The notes under the pieces: model-generated
Seen by the model: only the letters and a program-made list of their open reading frames with translations
Database searches by the model: none
What the model was told of the DNA's origin: nothing
From: Candidatus Leptofilum gracile
GTDB lineage: Bacteria; Chloroflexota; Anaerolineae; Promineifilales; Promineifilaceae
DNA length: 64,000 bases
Reading direction: 5' to 3'
Assembly (NCBI GenBank): GCA_016713825.1
Contig: JADJOJ010000004.1
Span: forward strand, 340,963-404,962
Program-made: the position numbers and the translations under genes
Shown: positions 59,515 through 64,000 of the stretch, piece after piece
How positions within the stretch are numbered: position 1 is the stretch's first letter
Layout of the letters: each line of letters opens with the position of its first letter

Positions 59515-61015
59515 ATGACGGTTAGAACACGGTTTGCACCCAGCCCCACGGGCTATCTACACATTGGCGGCGTTTGGGCGGCGCTGTTTGCCTGGCTGTA
59601 TGCCCGGCGGCACGGCGGTCAATTTTTGCTGCGCATTGAAGATACCGACACCAAGCGCACTATCCCCGGGGCGTTAGAAAGCCTCATGACCAGCCTGCGC
59701 TGGTTTGGCATTGAGTGGGACGAAGTGGCCAGATGTAGGCGGGCCTTATGGCCCATACATCCAAACCCAACGCAAAGAGTTGTACCAAAAATGGGCCAAC
59801 TGGCTCATTGAACATGATTATGCTTACAAATGTTTTGCCACGCCGGAAGAGCTGGCTGAAATGCGGGCCGCGCTGGAGGCCAAAGGTGACCGCTCTGGCT
59901 ATGACCGTCGTTACCGCGATCTGCCTGCCGAAAAAGTGGCTGAGCTGGAAGCGGCGGGGCGGGAGTGTGGTGCGTTTTAAGATGCCGCTAGAGGGGCAAA
60001 CGGCCGTTCCCGACCTGCTCCGTGGCGATGTGATGTTCGACAACAGCCAGTTCACCGACTACGTGCTGCTTAAATCCAACGGCCTGCCCACCTACCACCT
60101 GGCCACGTGGTCGATGACCATTTATGGAGATCACCCACATTACCCGTGGCGTAGAGTGGCTCAACACCGCCCGATTCAGCCAGATTTGTTCAAAGCGTTT
60201 GGCTGGGAGATGCCCGTGTTTGTGCATTTGCCCGTTATTTTGAACCCTAGCGGCAAGGCAAACTCAGCAAGCACCAGGCGTTCACCGAAGATGGCACCAA
60301 AATTTTGGTGCCGATGAGTTTATGGAAGGGTTACCTGCAAGGCGGTGCTCAACTTCCTGGCCAACATCGGCTGGACCTTTTGGCGATGACGTTGAAAAAT
60401 TTACGATGGCAGAGGCAATTGAACGGTTTGATTTGGCAACGGTGAGCCCCGCGCCCGCCCAAGCTGCCCTACAGCAAGCTAGATTGGCTGAATGGGCAGT
60501 ACATTCAAGAGATGGAACCGCTGGAACTGGCGAAGGCGGTACGGCCGTATCTAGAAGCCGCCGGTTTAGAAGTGAACGTCGAAGCCCTGCTGCTCGTGAT
60601 GCCCCCCATGCGCGTGCGCCTTAAGCGTTTCACCGACGCCATCGACTTTTTGCGCTTTTTAGGTGAAGAAAGCCCCCTGCCAGCAAAGCGCCACCGCGCT
60701 CACGCACAAGCAGCTGCCACTGGAATCGGCCGTCACCGCCTTCCGTGAAGCGCATACCCTACTGGCCGAATTGCAGCCGTTTACCCTGGAAGAAATTAGT
60801 GCCAAATTGATGGCCATTGGCGAAAAACACACCACCAGCGGCAAAGCTGGCCCTTTCCGGGGGCAGATGCGCCTGGCCGTCACCGGGCAGCAAGTCTCAC
60901 CGCCGCTGTTTGAATCTGTGCTGGCCCTGGGGCGTGCCCGCGTGGTGGAACGGTTAGACCAGATTTTGGCCCTTTGGGGGAGACAGCACCAACTGCTGGT
61001 GACCACCATCAATGA
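59515..61015 (+). CDS. gltX: Glutamyl-tRNA synthetase (many frameshifts)
   Basis: Class I synthetase, about 500 residues when joined. It opens MTVRTRFAPSPTGYLHIGG (HIGH motif), then LLRIEDTDTKR, YKCFATPEELAEMRA, VMFDNSQFTDYVLLKSNGLP, a KLSKRHQ signature (KMSKS loop) near 60255, and the anticodon-binding part LAVTGQQVSPPLFESVLALG. At least six one-base indels (near 59732, 59970, 60110, 60258, 60330, 60470) break the frame. The stop at about 61013-61015 was chosen because the longer frame runs into word repeats. It charges tRNA-Glu and probably tRNA-Gln, as the tRNA-Gln gene follows directly. Confidence 0.87.
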
Positions 61016-61017
61016 AA

Positions 61018-61110
61018 ATCAAAGATTGGCGCATGCATGCGCATGCAGTTCTAGCGCAGATTGCGCACAGATTTAATCCGCGTTCATCCGCGTAATCTGC
61101 GGGCCTCTTT
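61018..61110. repeat. Intergenic iterated-word block (GATTGGCGCA / CCGCGTTCATCCGCG)
   Basis: AAAGATTGGCGCATGCATGC, GCGCAGATTGCGCACAG and CCGCGTTCATCCGCGTAATC follow gltX. The GCATGCATGCGCATGC core is a short palindrome. Same word families as 26565-26655. Confidence 0.68.
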
Positions 61111-61147
61111 TCAGAGAGAAACAGCCCAACATTTTGCCGTGGCTTGT

Positions 61148-61176
61148 TTGCCATGTGATAGCGCTTCTGGTAGAAT
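61148..61176 (+). promoter_or_regulatory. Promoter of the tRNA-Gln gene
   Basis: TTGCCA (61148-61153), 17 bases, TAGAAT (61171-61176), 22 bases before the mature tRNA. Confidence 0.6.
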
Positions 61177-61198
61177 CTCGCTTCGGTCAACGGAACAG

Positions 61199-61269
61199 TG
61201 CGGGATAGTTTAATGGCAGAACCGGCGGCTCTGAACCGTCTAGTCCAGGTTCGAATCCTGGTCCCGCAG
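61199..61269 (+). tRNA. tRNA-Gln (anticodon CTG)
   Basis: Acceptor TGCGGGA pairs with TCCCGCA, discriminator G. D arm GTTT..GAAC, anticodon stem GGCGG/CCGTC with loop CTCTGAA, T arm CCAGG TTCGAAT CCTGG. CCA is not encoded. The U-A first acceptor pair is typical of bacterial tRNA-Gln. Confidence 0.96.
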
Positions 61270-61273
61270 TCAG

Positions 61274-61307
61274 AAAGAACATGGTGCAAAAGCCATGTTC
61301 TTTTTTT
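61274..61307 (+). terminator. Terminator after tRNA-Gln
   Basis: AAAGAACATGG pairs with CCATGTTCTTT around eight bases and is followed by T7. Confidence 0.92.
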
Positions 61308-62567
61308 ACCGCAGAGGTCGCGGAGGTCGCGGAGTTTTTAATTTCTCTGCGTCTTTTGCGTTCTCTGCGGTGAATGTTTTTAGGTAAACGGCCGTAACGC
61401 CCCCCGCCAAATCTGCCAGCAAATCTTCTACAGCCTCAATACCCGTGGAGTAGCGAATGAGGCTTTCCGGGATGCCCATTGCTGCTCGTTCCTCCGGCGT
61501 GCATTCCACGTGGCTGGTGGTGGCTGGCGGCCCCACAATCGTTTCTACCGCGCCCAGGTTGGCGGCAGCGTGGGCCAACTTTAGCCGGGGCAAAAAGCGG
61601 CGCACCGCGTCGAAGCTGTTCTCCTTCAGCATAAAGCTGAGCATTCCGCCAAAGCCACGCATTTGCTTTTGGGCGATGGCGTGCCCGCCGTGCGAGGCCA
61701 ATCCCGGATAAAACACCTGCTCGATGGCTGGATGACCCTCTAAAAATTGGGCAATTTGCAAGGCTCTCGTTTTGCTGGCGAACGCGCAGCGCCAGCGTCT
61801 TCATGCCGCCGCAGCAGCAGGTACGCCGCCATCGGGTGCAGCGTCGCCCCGTTGATCTCCCGGTAATGGTAAATTTGCCCTACCAAATCTTTGCGCCCGA
61901 CGATGACCCCGCCCAGCGCATCGGCGTGGCCACCCAGGAACTGCGGTGGCGCTGTGCAGCACCAAATCGGCCCCAGCGCCAGTGGATTTTGGTTGATGGG
62001 CGTGGCGAAGGTGTTATCGACGATGACGATGGCCCCGACGGCGTGGGCGGCAGCCGCCAGGCGGGCGATGTCCATCACTTTGGTGGTGGGGTTGGTGGGG
62101 CTTTCCGGGTAAACCAGGTCGCAGCCCTGGCCAATTTCGGCTTCGATTTGGGGGTGGTCGGTGGTGTCGCACAGGGTGACGCCGATTTGGAAGCGGGGCA
62201 GGAATTCGGTGAAGAGCACGTTTGGTGCCGCCGTAGGTATCCTTCTCGAGACGACGCGCTGGCCGGGCGAGAGCAGGCCAAACAGGGCGCTGCTGATGAT
62301 GCCCCATGCCGGTGGCGGCGCTGGTGGCGGCTTCGCCGCTCTAGCTGGCGCACTTTTCCTCGAAGGCGTGCAGTGGGGTTGGTGTTACGACCGTAAATAT
62401 GCTCCACCTTTTTGCCCCAAAGCCACCGCCTGCCATTCATCCACATCCCGGTAGCCAAAGGAGACGCTGTGTACCACTGGCACCTGGGTCGCTCCTTGCA
62501 GCAAATATTCTTCCTCGCCTGCCCAAATGCATTGGGTGGCGGCTTTCAGGGTTGGTTCGTTTGTCAT
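61306..62567 (-). CDS. Trans-sulfuration PLP enzyme (cystathionine gamma-lyase/synthase type), frameshifted
   Basis: Pieces in order: MTNEPTLKAATQCIWAGEEE, HIYGRNTNPT, VVSRKDTYGGTNVLFTEFLPR, VYPESPTNPTTKV, VDNTFATPINQNPLALGADL, HSATKFLGGHADALGG (PLP Lys), REINGATLHPMAAYLLLRG, LEGHPAIEQVFYPGLASH, IPESLIRYSTGIEAVEDLL. About 395 family-like residues in at least four frames. It is a second member of the family besides the SAM-regulated gene at 23.6 kb and lacks a visible S-box. The last 22 residues or so (TAENAKDAEKLKTP...) are translated from an intergenic CTCTGCG word repeat, so the true stop may lie near 61378 or the repeat has extended the gene. Confidence 0.8.
61308..61382. repeat. Iterated-word hairpin (CCGCAGAGGTCGCGGAG family) reading into a C terminus
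   Basis: ACCGCAGAGGTCGCGGAGG and GTCGCGGAG face CTCTGCGTCTTTTGCG and TTCTCTGCGGTGAA. It overlaps the 3' end of the PLP enzyme frame. Confidence 0.75.
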
Positions 62568-62579
62568 GGGTTACCTCGT

Positions 62580-62650
62580 TTGGGAGGAATTTGGGACACG
62601 GATTAACACTGGTTTTGGTATTCTTTTGTGTCAATCCGGTGTCCCAGTCA
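62580..62650. repeat. Intergenic word hairpin (GGGACACGGATTAACAC)
   Basis: TTTGGGACACGGATTAACAC faces TTGTGTCAATCCGGTGTCCC. It lies between the anti-sigma gene's stop and the PLP enzyme's start. Confidence 0.68.
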
Positions 62651-62655
62651 AAAAA

Positions 62656-63364
62656 TTAGTTGCCGAGTACTTTGTTGCCGGTTGGGCCGGGGCTGCCTTC
62701 GGCTGGCTCGATGGTGATGCCGAAGTTTCGGGTAATGGGCCAGCGGCTCTGGCGAGTAGATGATTCTGGCCAGGTAGCCATCTTCGAGACGTTGAACAGG
62801 CCGCCGCTGGTGCGCTGCCCGTCTTTGATGAGCCAGAGCTGGTACGCCTGGGTTTCGGGCAGCTGGGGCAGATTTTGCACCACCAGGGTGCCGTATTCGC
62901 CATCGCCGCTGATGATGATGAGGCCGGTGGCTTCGGCGCTGGTTTCGCTGCTGAGGGTGATGGTGCCGAAGTTGGCGGGGTGCGGGTGTCGTCTAGCTGC
63001 TGCCGCAGCTGGAAGTTGCTGATGAGCAGAATGATGAGGCGAGGCTAACGCTGGTTGCCAGAGCGGCCGTTTCTAAACCAGCCGCGCCAGTTGATGGGTT
63101 GACGGGGATTGGTGGGAACGGCCGTTTCTTGGACATCATCGTTCGCTTTAATTTCTTGCATGGAGGCGGGTTTTTTAAGTTGGCAGGGGGCAGCACGGGT
63201 GGGGGTGGCCGGGTTGTGAGCTGGTAACTTCCTGGTATGCGTCTAGCTCTGCCTGGCAGGCGGCACAGGTGGCCGGTGGGCGGCAACCTGGGGCCGCTTG
63301 TCGTCGGCCAGCAGGTTGAGCGCATAGCGGCTAGCTGTTCAGTGACGTGGGTTTCAGAACTCAT
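62656..63364 (-). CDS. RskA-like anti-sigma factor (frameshifted)
   Basis: It starts MSSETHVTEQLAA, then CAACQ-type cysteines of an anti-sigma zinc motif (out of frame in places), a Pro-rich stretch, a membrane helix region, and an intact C-terminal domain: LPQLPETQAYQLWLIKDGQ, TSGGLFNVSKM, FGITIEPAEGSPGPTG. This 'YQLWLI..G...SGGLF ... FGVTVEPAGGSPQPTG' pattern is the RskA domain. It should hold the sigma factor encoded just upstream at the membrane. Several one-base indels lie between 62960 and 63300. Confidence 0.8.
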
Positions 63365-63435
63365 GGTTGGCATTACATCTATAAAAATCTGTAATATTTT
63401 CTATTAAGCAGATACGCATTGACAATTCTTTGGAT

Positions 63436-64000
63436 TTACGGCTGCAAAACAAGCTTTTTGGTTTTTGCATCCCCAGCCGGATGCGCGTTTTGACCGTGCC
63501 CAAGGGCATTTCCTGGCTGGTCGGCAATTTGGCTGTGGCTGTAGCCGTTGAAGAAGGCGAGCAGCAGCACCCTCTTGTTGTTCTTCGAGCAGTTCAGCCA
63601 GGGCGGCATGGATGCGTTGCTTTTGCATTTGGTAGGCAACGGCCGTTTCCGGCGAAATGTCCGTCTGCACTTGTTTCTATGGTCAAGTCGGCCCAACTAA
63701 TGCTGTGTTGTGCTCTGGGCGCACGCCTTCGCGGCCGCAGCATGTCGATGGCCGGTTGCGGGTCACCTGCTGGTGAGCCAGGTGCGCACGCTGGCCCGGT
63801 CGGCCCGGTAACTGGCAGCTTTGTCCCAGACGCGCCGAAACACGTCAGGGTAATCTCTTCCGGCCAGCTGTTGATTCCCCACCAGATGGTAGGCGACGCT
63901 GTAGAGCAAACGGCCGTATCGATCATACAACACGCTCAATGCTTCGGCCCGGCGGTTGATGATATGCGCTAAAAGCGTTTGATCCTCTACAGTTCGGTAA
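63436..64000 (-). CDS. ECF RNA polymerase sigma factor (SigK-like), partial and frameshifted
   Basis: The gene enters from beyond the right edge. Region 2 is visible as INRRAEALSVLYDRYGRLLY and VAYHLVGNQQLAEEIT, then VFRRVWDKAASYRADRASVR; region 4 as LLLAFFNGYSHSQIADQ and TVKTRIRLGMQK. Frames change near 63800, 63740, 63640 and 63500-63560. The stop used is the TAA at 63436. It directs transcription of a stress or envelope regulon and is paired with the anti-sigma gene 71 bases downstream. Confidence 0.82.

Larger units (their letters stand above)
118..63917. repeat. Highly iterated palindrome ACGGCCGT (HIP-like), about 113 copies
   Basis: Exact ACGGCCGT was found by hand starting at 118, 548, 974, 1610, 2500, 2744, 3350, 3395, 3641, 4602, 4730, 5114, 5875, 6082, 6149, 6744, 7752, 7804, 8437, 9323, 9633, 9948, 10281, 10603, 11116, 11278, 11598, 14360, 15070, 15232, 15320, 15487, 15698, 17731, 17813, 17844, 18578, 18677, 19228, 20018, 21053, 21796, 22528, 23003, 23615, 24202, 24980, 25218, 25471, 26294, 26448, 27256, 28884, 29053, 29658, 30197, 30577, 30817, 30878, 30994, 32050, 32177, 32540, 32919, 33656, 33720, 33985, 34187, 34314, 39765, 40013, 40077, 40251, 40514, 40949, 41168, 42046, 42163, 42598, 43788, 44355, 46183, 46877, 47265, 47596, 48052, 48407, 48661, 48733, 49736, 50450, 51042, 51594, 51899, 52108, 52183, 52759, 52883, 52933, 53013, 53702, 54736, 55938, 56486, 56687, 57992, 59124, 60000, 60541, 61388, 63118, 63639 and 63910. 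About 44 extend to AACGGCCGTT. A further 25 or so sites keep the CGGCCG core with one change. Most lie inside genes. Confidence 0.93.

Noticed and set aside
56125..61015. True pseudogene decay of minC, minD, rodA and gltX
   Set aside because: All breaks are one-base indels, mostly in homopolymers, in essential genes whose sequence is otherwise fully conserved; minE between them is intact.
118..63917. ACGGCCGT as a simple restriction-site artefact or cloning linker
   Set aside because: Copies are embedded in frame in many conserved genes at irregular spacing and in varied flanks.

Overview
The window looks like a chromosomal segment of an uncultured Chloroflexota bacterium, probably Anaerolineae-like. 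This rests on protein style (BTAD/NB-ARC regulator, HtrA-like lipoprotein, beta-helix surface protein, YwiC-like protein, RskA-type anti-sigma factor, Amt-kinase fusion) and not on a rRNA gene, so the assignment is tentative. Most genes are GC-rich housekeeping or surface/transport genes. No phage, insertion sequence or CRISPR array is visible.

Layout. 0-11 kb: truncated nucleoside phosphorylase, surface beta-helix protein, lipoprotein protease, large ATPase regulator, nitrilase/Lnt-like membrane protein, EamA transporter, two unknown proteins. 11-19 kb: two-gene ABC exporter, ornithine aminotransferase, PstS-like lipoprotein with uppP, tgt, a SET-domain protein. 19-26 kb: multi-PAS hybrid histidine kinase, a DUF998-like membrane protein, then a promoter-SAM-I riboswitch-terminator unit upstream of a cystathionine gamma-synthase-type enzyme and aspartate kinase. 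26-32 kb: iron(III) ABC transporter (binding protein, fused permease, ATPase) followed by ferritin. 32-34.6 kb: sucrase/ferredoxin-like protein, tmRNA (ssrA), YwiC-like protein and cupin. 34.6-36.9 kb: AT-rich island of poorly conserved genes. 37-47 kb: lon, aldo/keto reductase, GNAT, GerW/YtfJ-like pair, TPR protein, zinc-ribbon protein, mutS2. 47-53 kb: TPM-domain protein, divergent qorB-like/HxlR pair, uppS, BrnT-like toxin-antitoxin, haloalkane dehalogenase-like hydrolase, Ntn asparaginase. 53-64 kb: ammonium transporter-histidine kinase fusion, minC-minD-minE-rodA, gltX with tRNA-Gln, a second trans-sulfuration-type PLP enzyme, and an anti-sigma/ECF sigma pair running off the right edge.

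The two most striking signals are not genes. First, the palindrome ACGGCCGT occurs about 113 times (hand count) where one or two would be expected by chance. It lies mostly inside coding regions and behaves like the HIP1 element of cyanobacteria. It is absent from 34.3 to 39.8 kb, a stretch that includes the AT-rich island. Second, nearly every gene-free gap holds an imperfect hairpin built from one short word repeated several times (for example TAATTGAG, GAGATTA, CAGTAATC, CACGAAT). These hairpins often begin at a stop codon, and one sits inside the P3 arm of the SAM riboswitch.

Data quality. Single-base indels, mostly in homopolymer runs, break lon (compensated), the zinc-ribbon gene, mutS2, hxlR, minC, minD, rodA, gltX and everything to the right edge. 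Consecutive essential genes are hit, so these are far more likely sequencing errors than true pseudogenes. Protein ends given for those genes are reconstructions across frames.
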